NCBI RefSeq assembly: GCF_963576545.1
Contig: NW_026870560.1
Coordinates: 560,501 to 624,500 of the forward strand
DNA: 64,000 bases
Direction of reading: 5' to 3'
From: Limanda limanda
Lineage: Eukaryota > Chordata > Actinopteri > Pleuronectiformes > Pleuronectidae
The notes beneath the pieces are model-generated. The model did no database searches. It was not told where the DNA came from and worked only from the letters and a program-made list of their open reading frames with translations. Below are positions 1-11,500 of this stretch, piece after piece. The position numbers were made by a program, and so were the translations under genes. Each line of letters starts with the position of its first letter. The first letter of the stretch is position 1.

Positions 1-102
1 TGGGGGAATTTCGTCGGTCGACCTCTTCCGAAGGTCGTACAAGCTCGGGGATGGTACCAATCGATCCGCAGGACCCAAATTAGTCCAGATGCAACCACTT
101 TC
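1..102 (+). repeat. Partial B monomer body at left window edge
   Basis: The window begins at about base 9 of a 110-bp B body (TGGGGGAATTTCGTCGG) and the body ends at CACTTTC at 102, directly before a core. The array therefore extends to the left of the window. No flanking unique DNA is visible. Confidence 0.95.
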
Positions 103-147
103 CAAGTCTCTCCGACCTTCACAAAAAAAGTTATTCAAGAATATCTC
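103..147 (+). repeat. 45-bp core shared by A and B monomers (representative copy)
   Basis: The core starts CAAGTCTCTCCGACCTTC, has an A7 tract, and ends GTTATTCAAGAATATCTC. It is the same sequence before A and B bodies apart from point variants, whereas adjoining body sequence is 80% identical or unrelated. It is AT-rich (16 of 45 bases G or C) and includes an A-tract that could bend DNA. It recurs about every 155-163 bp. It is the only long perfect match between A and B, so it is the likely exchange point between unlike monomers. A protein-binding role is possible but unproven. Confidence 0.95.
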
Positions 148-167
148 TTTCTCCTATGTGCTTTCAT

Positions 168-188
168 CCCTAACCCTAACCCTAACCC
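168..188 (-). repeat. Interstitial telomeric block, GGG(TTAGGG)3 on minus strand (representative)
   Basis: The plus strand reads (CCCTAA)3CCC followed by TTCC. The minus strand therefore has four GGG runs separated by TTA. The block occurs in every A copy, ending about 58 bases before each A landmark. There are 19 two-hexamer copies, whose A landmarks are at 403, 1848, 4889, 9864, 16934, 23670, 26403, 31533, 32008, 35393, 35868, 36661, 39565, 40040, 41004, 42123, 45329, 51431 and 60606. Three copies (near 4016, 7377 and 14447) carry CCCCAACCC instead of one hexamer but keep four C-runs. Quadruplex folding is inferred from established telomeric G4 chemistry, not shown. Confidence 0.97.
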
Positions 189-422
189 TTCCGAAAGTCG
201 GAGAAGCTCAAGGATGGTACCGATCGATGCGCGCTACCCCATTTAGTGGGGGTAAAGCCTACTTGCAAGTCTCTCCGACCTTCACAAAAAAAGTTATTCA
301 AGAATATCTCTTTCTCCTATGTGCTTTCATCCCTAACCCTAACCCTTCCGAAAGTCGGAGAAGCTCAAGGATGGTACCGATCGATGTGCGCTACCCCATT
401 TAGTGGGGGTAGAGCCTACTTG

Positions 423-577
423 CAAGTCTCTCCGACCTTCACAAAAAAAGTTATTCAAGAATATCTCCTCAGATTTGGGGGAATTTCGTCGGTCGACCTC
501 TTCCGAAGGTCGTACAAGCTCGGGGATGGTACCAATCGATCCGCAGGACCCAAATTAGTCCAGATGCAACCACTTTC
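423..577 (+). repeat. Representative B monomer (155 bp): 45-bp core plus 110-bp non-telomeric body
   Basis: First complete B copy. The core is 423-467 and the body 468-577. The body opens with CTCAGATTTGGGGGAATTTC, continues with a SalI palindrome in GGTCGACC, then a roughly 60-bp segment about 80% identical to A (CTTCCGAAGGTCG to ATCGATCCGCAGGACCC), and ends CAACCACTTTC. No CCCTAA unit is present. Frequent variants are CTTTCGAAGG (creates TTCGAA; nine copies, all left of 24 kb), GATCTGCAGG (creates a PstI site), GGACACAAATT (four copies), and an extra T in the T-run (four copies right of 47 kb). Confidence 0.97.
494..512. repeat. Inverted repeat CGACCT / AGGTCG in B body (representative)
   Basis: CGACCT (494-499) and AGGTCG (507-512) are exact reverse complements around a 7-base CTTCCGA loop, and overlap the GTCGAC palindrome. 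It is present in most B copies. Rare changes such as CTTCAGAAGG (near 59,250 and 61,184) alter only the loop. It may be incidental. Confidence 0.65.
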
Positions 578-708
578 CAAGTCTCTCCGACCTTCACAAA
601 AAAAGTTATTCAAGAATATCTCTTTCTCCTATGTGCTTTCATCCCTAACCCTAACCCTAACCCTTCCGAAAGTCGGAGAAGCTCAAGGATGGTACCGATC
701 GATGCGCG

Positions 709-730
709 CTACCCCATTTAGTGGGGGTAG
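709..730. repeat. Inverted repeat CTACCCCA / TGGGGGTAG in A body (representative)
   Basis: CTACCCCA (709-716) can pair with TGGGGGTAG (722-730) around a TTTAG loop, giving about eight base pairs with one bulged G. The motif is in nearly every A copy. The AACCCC variant found before B removes one outer pair. The ACCACA variant (nine copies) breaks the middle of the stem. Such hairpins could form in single-stranded DNA or in a transcript; no terminator-like U-tract follows. Confidence 0.75.
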
Positions 731-3700
731 AGCCTACTTGCAAGTCTCTCCGACCTTCACAAAAAAAGTTATTCAAGAATATCTCTTTCTCCTATGTGCT
801 TTCATCCCTAACCCTAACCCTAACCCTTCCGAAAGTCGGAGAAGCTCAAGGATGGTACCGATCGATGCGCGCTACCCCATTTAGTGGGGGTAAAGCCTAC
901 TTGCAAGTCTCTCCGACCTTCACAAAAAAAGTTATTCAAGAATATCTCTTTCTCCTATGTGCTTTCATCCCTAACCCTAACCCTAACCCTTCCAAAAGTC
1001 GGAGAAGCTCAAGGATGGTACCGATCGATGTGCGCTACCCCATTTAGTGGGGGTAGAGCCTACTTGCAAGTCTCTCCGACCTTCACAAAAAAAGTTATTC
1101 AAGAATATCTCTTTCTCCTATGTGCTTTCATCCCTAACCCTAACCCTAACCCTTCCGAAAGTCGGAGAAGCTCAAGGATGGTACCGATCGATGTGCGCTA
1201 CCCCATTTAGTGGGGGTAGAGCCTACTTGCAAGTCTCTCCGACCTTCACAAAAAAAGTTATTCAAGAATATCTCCTCAGATTTGGGGGAATTTCGTCGGT
1301 CGACCTCTTCCGAAGGTCGTACAAGCTCGGGGATGGTACCAATCGATCCGCAGGACCCAAATTAGTCCAGATGCAACCACTTTCCAAGTCTCTCCGACCT
1401 TCACAAAAAAAGTTATTCAAGAATATCTCTTTCTCCTATGTGCTTTCATCCCTAACCCTAACCCTAACCCTTCCGAAAGTCGGAGAAGCTCAAGGATGGT
1501 ACCGATCGATGCGCGCTACCCCATTTAGTGGGGGTAGAGCCTACTTGCAAGTCTCTCCGACCTTCACAAAAAAAGTTATTCAAGAATATCTCTTTCTCCT
1601 ATGTGCTTTCATCCCTAACCCTAACCCTAACCCTTCCGAAAGTCGGAGAAGCTCAAGGATGGTACTGATCGATGCGCGCTACCCCATTTAGTGGGGGTAG
1701 AGCCTACTTGCAAGTCTCTCCGACCTTCACAAAAAAAGTTATTCAAGAATATCTCTTTCTCCTATGTGCTTTCATCCCTAACCCTAACCCTTCCGAAAGT
1801 CGGAGAAGCTCAAGGATGGTACCGATCGATGCGCGCTACCCCATTTAGTGGGGGTAGAGCCTACTTGCAAGTCTCTCCGACCTTCACAAAAAAAGTTATT
1901 CAAGAATATCTCTTTCTCCTATGTGCTTTCATCCCTAACCCTAACCCTAACCCTTCCGAAAGTCGGACAAGCTCAAGGATGGTACCGATCGATGCGCGCA
2001 ACCCCATTTAGTGGGGGTAGAGCCTACTTGCAAGTCTCTCCGACCTTCACAAAAAAAGTTATTCAAGAATATCTCCTCAGATTTGGGGGAATTTCGTCGG
2101 TCGACCTCTTCCGAAGGTCGTACAAGCTCGGGGATGGTACCAATCGATCCGCAGGACCCAAATTAGTCCAGATGCAACCACTTTCCAAGTCTCTCCGACC
2201 TTCACAAAAAAAGTTATTCATGAATATCTCTTTCTCCTATGTGCTTTCATCCCTAACCCTAACCCTAACCCTTCCGAAAGTCGGAGAAGCTCAAGGATGG
2301 TACCGATCGATGCGCGCTACCCCATTTAGTGGGGGTAGAGCCTACTTGCAAGTCTCTCCGACCTTCACAAAAAAAGTTATTCAAGAATATCTCTTTCTCC
2401 TATGTGCTTTCATCCCTAACCCTAACCCTAACCCTTCCGAAAGTCGGAGAAGCTCAAGGATGGTACCGATCGATGCGCGCAACCCCATTTAGTGGGGGTA
2501 GAGCCTACTTGCAAGTCTCTCCGACCTTCACAAAAAAAGTAATTCAAGAATATCTCCTCAGATTTGGGGGAATTTCGTCGGTCGACCTCTTCCGAAGGTC
2601 GTACAAGCTCGGGGATGGTACCAATCGATCCGCAGGACCCAAATTAGTCCAGATGAAACCACTTTCCAAGTCTCTCCGACCTTCACAAAAAAAGTTATTC
2701 AAGAATATCTCTTTCTCCTATGTGCTTTCATCCCTAACCCTAACCCTAACCCTTCCGAAAGTCGGAGAAGCTCAAGGATGGTACCGATCGATGCGCGCTA
2801 CCCCATTTAGTGGGGGTAGAGCCTACTTGCAAGTCTCTCCGACCTTCACAAAAAAAGTTATTCAAGAATATCTCTTTCTCCTATGTGCTTTCATCCCTAA
2901 CCCTAACCCTAACCCTTCCGAAAGTCGGAGAAGCTCAAGGATGGTACCGATCGATGCGCGCAACCCCATTTAGTGGGGGTAGAGCCTACTTGCAAGTCTC
3001 TCCGACCTTCACAAAAAAAGTTATTCAAGAATATCTCCTCAGATTTGGGGGAATTTCGTCGGTCGACCTCTTCCGAAGGTCGTACAAGCTCGGGGATGGT
3101 ACCAATCGATCCGCAGGACCCAAATTAGTCCAGATGCAACCACTTTCCAAGTCTCTCCGACCTTCACAAAAAAAGTTATTCAAGAATATTTCTTTCTCCT
3201 ATGTGCTTTCATCCCTAACCCTAACCCTAACCCTTCCGAAAGTCGGAGAAGCTCAAGGATGGTACCGATCGATGCGCTTCCCCATTTAGTGGGGGTAGAG
3301 CCTACTTGCAAGTCTCTCCGACCTTCACAAAAAAAGTTATTCAAGAATATCTCCTCAGATTTGGGGGAATTTCGTCGGTCGACCTCTTCCGAAGGTCGTA
3401 CAAGCTCGGGGATGGTACCAATCGATCCGCAGGACCCAAATTAGTCCAGATGCAACCACTTTCCAAGTCTCTCCGACCTTCACAAAAAAAGTTATTCAAG
3501 AATATCTCTTTCTCCTATGTGCTTTCATCCCTAACCCTAACCCTAACCCTTCCGAAAGTCGGAGAAGCTCAAGGATGGTACCGATCGATGCGCGCTACCC
3601 CATTTAGTGGGGGTAGAGCCTACTTGCAAGTCTCTCCGACCTTCACAAAAAAAGTTATTCAAGAATATCTCTTTCTCCTATGTGCTTTCATCCCTAACCC

Positions 3701-5544
3701 TAACCCTAACCCTTCCGAAAGTCGGAGAAGCTCAAGGATGGTACCGATCGATGCGCGCAACCCCATTTAGTGGGGGTAGAGCCTACTTGCAAGTCTCTCC
3801 GACCTTCACAAAAAAAGTTATTCAAGAATATCTCCTCAGATTTGGGGGAATTTCGTCGGTCGACCTCTTCCGAAGGTCGTACAAGCTCGGGGATGGTACC
3901 AATCGATCCGCAGGACCCAAATTAGTCCAGATGCAACCACTTTCCAAGTCTCTCCGACCTTCACAAAAAAAGTTATTCAAGAATATCTCTTTCTTCTATG
4001 TGCTTTCATCCCTAACCCCAACCCTAACCCTTCCGAAAGTCGGAGAAGCTCAAGGATGGTACCGATCGATGCGCGCTACCCCATTTAGTGGGGGTAGAGC
4101 CTACTTGCAAGTCTCTCCGACCTTCACAAAAAAAGTTATTCAAGAATATCTCTTTCTCCTATGTGCTTTCATCCCTAACCCTAACCCTAACCCTTCCGAA
4201 AGTCGGAGAAGCTCAAGGATGGTACCGATCGATGCGCGCTACCCCATTTAGTGGGGGTAGAGCCTACTTGCAAGTCTCTCCGACCTTCACAAAAAAAGTT
4301 ATTCAAGAATATCTCTTTCTCCTATGTGCTTTCATCCCTAACCCTAACCCTAACCCTTCCGAAAGTCGGAGAAGCTCAAGGATGGTACCGATCGATGCGC
4401 GCTACCCCATTTAGTGGGGGTAGAGCCTACTTGCAAGTCTCTCCGACCTTCACAAAAAAAGTTATTCAAGAATATCTCTTTCTCCTATGTGCTTTCATCC
4501 CTAACCCTAACCCTAACCCTTCCGAAAGTCGGAGAAGCTCAAGGATGGTACCGATCGATGCGCGCAACCCCATTTAGTGGGGGTAGAGCCTACTTGCAAG
4601 TCTCTCCGACCTTCACAAAAAAAGTTATTCAAGAATATCTCCTCAGATTTGGGGGAATTTCGTCGGTCGACCTCTTTCGAAGGTCGTACAAGCTCGGGGA
4701 TGGTACCAATCGATCCGCAGGACCCAAATTAGTCCAGATGCAACCACTTTCCAAGTCTCTCCGACCTTCACAAAAAAAGTTATTCAAGAATATCTCTTTC
4801 TCCTATGTGCTTTCATCCCTAACCCTAACCCTTCCGAAAGTCGGAGAAGCTCAAGGATGGTACCGATCGATGCGCGCTACCCCATTTAGTGGGGGTAGAG
4901 CCTACTTGCAAGTCTCTCAGACCTTCACAAAAAAAGTTATTCAAGAATATCTCCTCAGATTTGGGGGAATTTCGTCGGTCGACCTCTTCCGAAGGTCGTA
5001 CAAGCTCGGGGATGGTACCAATCGATCCGCAGGACCCAAATTAGTCCAGATGCAACCACTTTCCAAGTCTCTCCGACCTTCACAAAAAAAGTTATTCAAG
5101 AATATCTCTTTCTCCTATGTGCTTTCATCCCTAACCCTAACCCTAACCCTTCCGAAAGTCGGAGAAGCTCAAGGATGGTACCGATCGATGCGCGCTACCC
5201 CATTTAGTGGGGGTAGAGCCTACTTGCAAGTCTCTCCGACCTTCACAAAAAAAGTTATTCAAGAATATCTCTTTCTCCTATGTGCTTTCATCCCTAACCC
5301 TAACCCTAACCCTTCCGAAAGTCGGAGAAGCTCAAGGATGGTACCGATCGATGCGCGCAACCCCATTTAGTGGGGGTAGAGCCTACTTGCAAGTCTCTCC
5401 GACCTTCACAAAAAAAGTTATTCAAGAATATCTCCTCAGATTTGGGGGAATTTCGTCGGTCGACCTCTTCCGAAGGTCGTACAAGCTCGGGGATGGTACC
5501 AATCGATCCGCAGGACCCAAATTAGTCCAGATGCAACCACTTTC

Positions 5545-8500
5545 CAAGTCTCTCCGACCTTCACAAAAAAAGTTATTCAAGAATATCTCTTTCTCCTATG
5601 TGCTTTCATCCCTAACCCTAACCCTAACCCTTCCGAAAGTCGGAGAAGCTCAAGGATGGTACCGATCGATGCGCGTTACCCCATTTAGTGGGGGTAGAGC
5701 CTACTTGCAAGTCTCTCCGACCTTCACAAAAAAAGTTATTCAAGAATATCTCTTTCTCCTATGTGCTTTCATCCCTAACCCTAACCCTAACCCTTCCGAA
5801 AGTCGGAGAAGCTCAAGGATGGTACCGATCGATGCGCGCAACCCCATTTAGTGGGGGTAGAGCCTACTTGCAAGTCTCTCCGACCTTCACAAAAAAAGTA
5901 ATTCAAGAATATCTCCTCAGATTTGGGGGAATTTCGTCGGTCGACCTCTTCCGAAGGTCGTACAAGCTCGGGGATGGTACCAATCGATCCGCAGGACCCA
6001 AATTAGTCCAGATGCAACCACTTTCCAAGTCTCTCCGACCTTCACAAAAAAAGTTATTCAAGAATATCTCTTTCTCCTATGTGCTTTCATCCCTAACCCT
6101 AACCCTAACCCTTCCGAAAGTCGGAGAAGCTCAAGGATGGTACCGATCGATGCGCGCTACCCCATTTAGTGGGGGTAGAGCCTACTTGCAAGTCTCTCCG
6201 ACCTTCACAAAAAAAGTTATTCAAGAATATCTCTTTCTCCTATGTGCTTTCATCCCTAACCCTAACCCTAACCCTTCCGAAAGTCGGAGAAGCTCAAGGA
6301 TGGTACCGATCGATGCGCGCAACCCCATTTAGTGGGGGTAGAGCCTACTTGCAAGTCTCTCCGACCTTCACAAAAAAAGTTATTCAAGAATATCTCCTCA
6401 GATTTGGGGGAATTTCGTCGGTCGACCTCTTCCGAAGGTCGTACAAGCTCGGGGATGGTACCAATCGATCTGCAGGACCCAAATTAGTCCAGATGCAACC
6501 ATTTTCCAAGTCTCTCCGACCTTCACAAAAAAAGTTATTCAAGAATATTTCTTTCTCCTATGTGCTTTCATCCCTAACCCTAACCCTAACCCTTCCGAAA
6601 GTCGGAGAAGCTCAAGGATGGTACCGATCGATGCGCGCTACCCCATTTAGTGGGGGTAGAGCCTACTTGCAAGTCTCTCCGACCTTCACAAAAAAAGTTA
6701 TTCAAGAATATCTCCTCAGATTTGGGGGAATTTCGTCGGTCGACCTCTTCCGAAGGTCGTACAAGCTCGGGGATGGTACCAATCGATCCGCAGGACCCAA
6801 ATTAGTCCAGATGCAACCACTTTCCAAGTCTCTCCGACCTTCACAAAAAAAGTTATTCAAGAATATCTCTTTCTCCTATGTGCTTTCATCCCTAACCCTA
6901 ACCCTAACCCTTCCGAAAGTCGGAGAAGCTCAAGGATGGTACCGATCGATGCGCGCTACCCCATTTAGTGGGGGTAGAGCCTACTTGCAAGTCTCTCCGA
7001 CCTTCACAAAAAAAGTTATTCAAGAATATCTCTTTCTCCTATGTGCTTTCATCCCTAACCCTAACCCTAACCCTTCCGAAAGTCGGAGAAGCTCAAGGAT
7101 GGTACCGATCGATGCGCGCAACCCCATTTAGTGGGGGTAGAGCCTACTTGCAAGTCTCTCCGACGTTCACAAAAAAAGTTATTCAAGAATATCTCCTCAG
7201 ATTTGGGGGAATTTCGTCGGTCGACCTCTTCCGAAGGTCGTACAAGCTCGGGGATGGTACCAATCGATCCGCAGGACCCAAATTAGTCCAGATGCAACCA
7301 CTTTCCAAGTCTCTCCGACCTTCACAAAAAAAGTTATTCAAGAATATCTCTTTCTTCTATGTGCTTTCATCCCTAACCCCAACCCTAACCCTTCCGAAAG
7401 TCGGAGAAGCTCAAGGATGGTACCGATCGATGCGCGCTACCCCATTTAGTGGGGGTAGAGCCTACTTGCAAGTCTCTCCGACCTTCACAAAAAAAGTTAT
7501 TCAAGAATATCTCTTTCTCCTATGTGCTTTCATCCCTAACCCTAACCCTAACCCTTCCGAAAGTCGGAGAAGCTCAAGGATGGTACCGATCGATGCGCGC
7601 TACCCCATTTAGTGGGGGTAGAGCCTACTTGCAAGTCTCTCCGACCTTCACAAAAAAAGTTATTCAAGAATATCTCTTTCTCCTATGTGCTTTCATCCCT
7701 AACCCTAACCCTAACCCTTCCGAAAGTCGGAGAAGCTCAAGGATGGTACCGATCGATGCGCGCTACCCCATTTAGTGGGGGTAGAGCCTACTTGCAAGTC
7801 TCTCCGACCTTCACAAAAAAAGTTATTCAAGAATATCTCTTTCTCCTATGTGCTTTCATCCCTAACCCTAACCCTAACCCTTCCGAAAGTCGGAGAAGCT
7901 CAAGGATGGTACCGATCGATGCGCGCAACCCCATTTAGTGGGGGTAGAGCCTACTTGCAAGTCTCTCCGACCTTCACAAAAAAAGTTATTCAAGAATATC
8001 TCCTCAGATTTGGGGGAATTTCGTCGGTCGACCTCTTTCGAAGGTCGTACAAGCTCGGGGATGGTACCAATCGATCCGCAGGACCCAAATTAGTCCAGAT
8101 GCAACCACTTTCCAAGTCTCTCCGACCTTCACAAAAAAAGTTATTCAAGAATATCTCTTTCTCCTATGTGCTTTCATCCCTAACCCTAACCCTAACCCTT
8201 CCGAAAGTCGGAGAAGCTCAAGGATGGTACCGATCGATGCGCGCTACCCCATTTAGTGGGGGCAGAGCCTACTTGCAAGTCTCTCCGACCTTCACAAAAA
8301 AAGTTATTCAAGAATATCTCTTTCTCCTATGTGCTTTCATCCCTAACCCTAACCCTAACCCTTCCGAAAGTCGGAGAAGCTCAAGGATGGTACCGATCGA
8401 TGCGCGCTACCCCATTTAGTGGGGGTAGAGCCTACTTGCAAGTCTCTCCGACCTTCACAAAAAAAGTTATTCAAGAATATCTCTTTCTCCTATGTGCTTT

Positions 8501-11500
8501 CATCCCTAACCCTAACCCTAACCCTTCCGAAAGTCGGAGAAGCTCAAGGATGGTACCGATCGATGCGCGCTACCCCATTTAGTGGGGGTAGAGCCTACTT
8601 GCAAGTCTCTCCGACCTTCACAAAAAAAGTTATTCAAGAATATCTCTTTCTCCTATGTGCTTTCATCCCTAACCCTAACCCTAACCCTTCCGAAAGTCGG
8701 AGAAGCTCAAGGATGGTACTGATCGATGCGCGCAACCCCATTTAGTGGGGGTAGAGCCTACTTGCAAGTCTCTCCGACCTTCACAAAAAAAGTTATTCAA
8801 GAATATCTCCTCAGATTTGGGGGAATTTCGTCGGTCGACCTCTTTCGAAGGTCGTACAAGCTCGGGGATGGTACCAATCGATCCGCAGGACCCAAATTAG
8901 TCCAGATGCAACCACTTTCCAAGTCTCTCCGACCTTCACAAAAAAAGTTATTCAAGAATATCTCTTTCTCCTATGTGCTTTCATCCCTAACCCTAACCCT
9001 AACCCTTCCGAAAGTCGGAGAAGCTCAAGGATGGTACCGATCGATGCGCGTTACCCCATTTAGTGGGGGTAGAGCCTACTTGCAAGTCTCTCCGACCTTC
9101 ACAAAAAAAGTTATTCAAGAATATCTCTTTCTCCTATGTGCTTTCATCCCTAACCCTAACCCTAACCCTTCCGAAAGTCGGAGAAGCTCAAGGATGGTAC
9201 CGATCGATGCGCGCAACCCCATTTAGTGGGGGTAGAGCCTACTTGCAAGTCTCTCCGACCTTCACAAAAAAAGTTATTCAAGAATATCTCTTTCTCCTAT
9301 GTGCTTTCATCCCTAACCCTAACCCTAACCCTTCCGAAAGTCGGAGAAGCTCAAGGATGGTACCGATCGATGCGCGCTACCCCATTTAGTGGGGGTAGAG
9401 CCTACTTGCAAGTCTCTCCGACCTTCACAAAAAAAGTTATTCAAGAATATCTCTTTCTCCTATGTGCTTTCATCCCTAACCCTAACCCTAACCCTTCCGA
9501 AAGTCGGAGAAGCTCAAGGATGGTACCGATCGATGCGCGCAACCCCATTTAGTGGGGGTAGAGCCTACTTGCAAGTCTCTCCGACCTTCACAAAAAAAGT
9601 TATTCAAGAATATCTCCTCAGATTTGGGGGAATTTCGTCGGTCGACCTCTTTCGAAGGTCGTACAAGCTCGGGGATGGTACCAATCGATCCGCAGGACCC
9701 AAATTAGTCCAGATGCAACCACTTTCCAAGTCTCTCCGACCTTCACAAAAAAAGTTATTCAAGAATATCTCTTTCTCCTATGTGCTTTCATCCCTAACCC
9801 TAACCCTTCCGAAAGTCGGAGAAGCTCAAGGATGGTACCGATCGATGCGCGCTACCCCATTTAGTGGGGGTAGAGCCTACTTGCAAGTCTCTCAGACCTT
9901 CACAAAAAAAGTTATTCAAGAATATCTCCTCAGATTTGGGGGAATTTCGTCGGTCGACCTCTTCCGAAGGTCGTACAAGCTCGGGGATGGTACCAATCGA
10001 TCCGCAGGACCCAAATTAGTCCAGATGCAACCACTTTCCAAGTCTCTCCGACCTTCACAAAAAAAGTTATTCAAGAATATCTCTTTCTCCTATGTGCTTT
10101 CATCCCTAACCCTAACCCTAACCCTTCCGAAAGTCGGAGAAGCTCAAGGATGGTACTGATCGATGCGCGCTACCCCATTTAGTGGGGGCAGAGCCTACTT
10201 GCAAGTCTCTCCGACCTTCACAAAAAAAGTTATTCAAGAATATCTCTTTCTCCTATGTGCTTTCATCCCTAACCCTAACCCTAACCCTTCCGAAAGTCGG
10301 AGAAGCTCAAGGATGGTACCGATCGATGCGCGCTACCCCATTTAGTGGGGGTAGAGCCTACTTGCAAGTCTCTCCGACCTTCACAAAAAAAGTTATTCAA
10401 GAATATCTCTTTCTCCTATGTGCTTTCATCCCTAACCCTAACCCTAACCCTTCCGAAAGTCGGAGAAGCTCAAGGATGGTACCGATCGATGCGCGCTACC
10501 CCATTTAGTGGGGGTAGAGCCTACTTGCAAGTCTCTCCGACCTTCACAAAAAAAGTTATTCAAGAATATCTCTTTCTCCTATGTGCTTTCATCCCTAACC
10601 CTAACCCTAACCCTTCCGAAAGTCGGAGAAGCTCAAGGATGGTACCGATCGATGCGCGCAACCCCATTTAGTGGGGGTAGAGCCTACTTGCAAGTCTCTC
10701 CGACCTTCACAAAAAAAGTTATTCAAGAATATCTCCTCAGATTTGGGGGAATTTCGTCGGTCGACCTCTTCCGAAGGTCGTACAAGCTCGGGGATGGTAC
10801 CAATCGATCCGCAGGACCCAAATTAGTCCAGATGCAACCACTTTCCAAGTCTCTCCGACCTTCACAAAAAAAGTTATTCAAGAATATCTCTTTCTCCTAT
10901 GTGCTTTCATCCCTAACCCTAACCCTAACCCTTCCGAAAGTCGGAGAAGCTCAAGGATGGTACCGATCGATGCGCGCTACCCCATTTAGTGGGGGTAGAG
11001 CCTACTTGCAAGTCTCTCCGACCTTCACAAAAAAAGTTATTCAAGAATATCTCCTCAGATTTGGGGGAATTTCGTCGGTCGACCTCTTCCGAAGGTCGTA
11101 CAAGCTCGGGGATGGTACCAATCGATTCGCAGGACCCAAATTAGTCCAGATGCAACCACTTTCCAAGTCTCTCCGACCTTCACAAAAAAAGTTATTCAAG
11201 AATATCTCTTTCTCCTATGTGCTTTCATCCCTAACCCTAACCCTAACCCTTCCGAAAGTCGGAGAAGCTCAAGGATGGTACCGATCGATGCGCGCTACCC
11301 CATTTAGTGGGGGTAGAGCCTACTTGCAAGTCTCTCCGACCTTCACAAAAAAAGTTATTCAAGAATATCTCTTTCTCCTATGTGCTTTCATCCCTAACCC
11401 TAACCCTAACCCTTCCGAAAGTCGGAGAAGCTCAAGGATGGTACCGATCGATGCGCGCAACCCCATTTAGTGGGGGTAGAGCCTACTTGCAAGTCTCTCC

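Larger units (their letters stand above)
103..265 (+). repeat. Representative A monomer (163 bp): 45-bp core plus 118-bp telomeric body
   Basis: First complete A copy. The core is 103-147. The body is 148-265. In order it holds a pyrimidine-rich stretch (TTTCTCCTATGTGC), the telomeric block (168-188), a segment homologous to B (CTTCCGAAAGTCGG to GGATGGTACCGATCGATGCG), and a GC-rich inverted repeat around CCCCATTTAGTGGGG. Common variants across the array are: 157-bp copies with one CCCTAA fewer (19 copies), GCGCAACCCC for GCGCTACCCC (mostly before B), GGTACT for GGTACC (mostly right of 46 kb), ACCACA for ACCCCA (nine copies), and GGGGGCAG for GGGGGTAG. Most copies carry KpnI (GGTACC) and ClaI (ATCGAT) sites, so digestion should give a ladder. 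Confidence 0.97.
1..5544 (+). repeat. Left irregular A/B segment
   Basis: After the partial B, modules of B plus 1, 2 or 4 A copies alternate without a long period. It has several early-only variants: GGGGGTAAAG near 246 and 884, GATGTGCGC near 383, 1029 and 1190, and a 2-bp deletion (GATGCGCTTCCCC) near 3,275. The stretch 3,607-4,577 matches 6,968-7,938, sharing TTTCTTCTATG and CCCCAACCC. The stretch from 4,577 matches that from 9,552 (short A, CTCTCAGACC core, then B). Confidence 0.85.

Noticed and set aside
168..188. True telomere end
   Set aside because: Only three and a half hexamers per monomer, embedded in satellite on both sides; no long pure hexamer tract in the window.
468..577. 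CENP-B box in the TTTCGTCGGTCG or TTCGAAGG segments of B
   Set aside because: The consensus needs TTCG, then A after four bases, then CGGG after two more; neither segment nor its complement fits.
709..730. Rho-independent terminator at the CCCCATTTAGTGGGG hairpin
   Set aside because: No T-tract follows and the sequence is eukaryotic satellite with no transcription unit.
4414..5370. Open frames of 210-320 codons across the array on the plus strand, often with GTG starts
   Set aside because: They follow from repeat arithmetic: AB is 318 bp, divisible by 3, so frames run through AB dimers. The same bases are read in several frames, translations include telomeric PNPNPN or LTLTLT, and no start context, intron signal or codon bias is seen.
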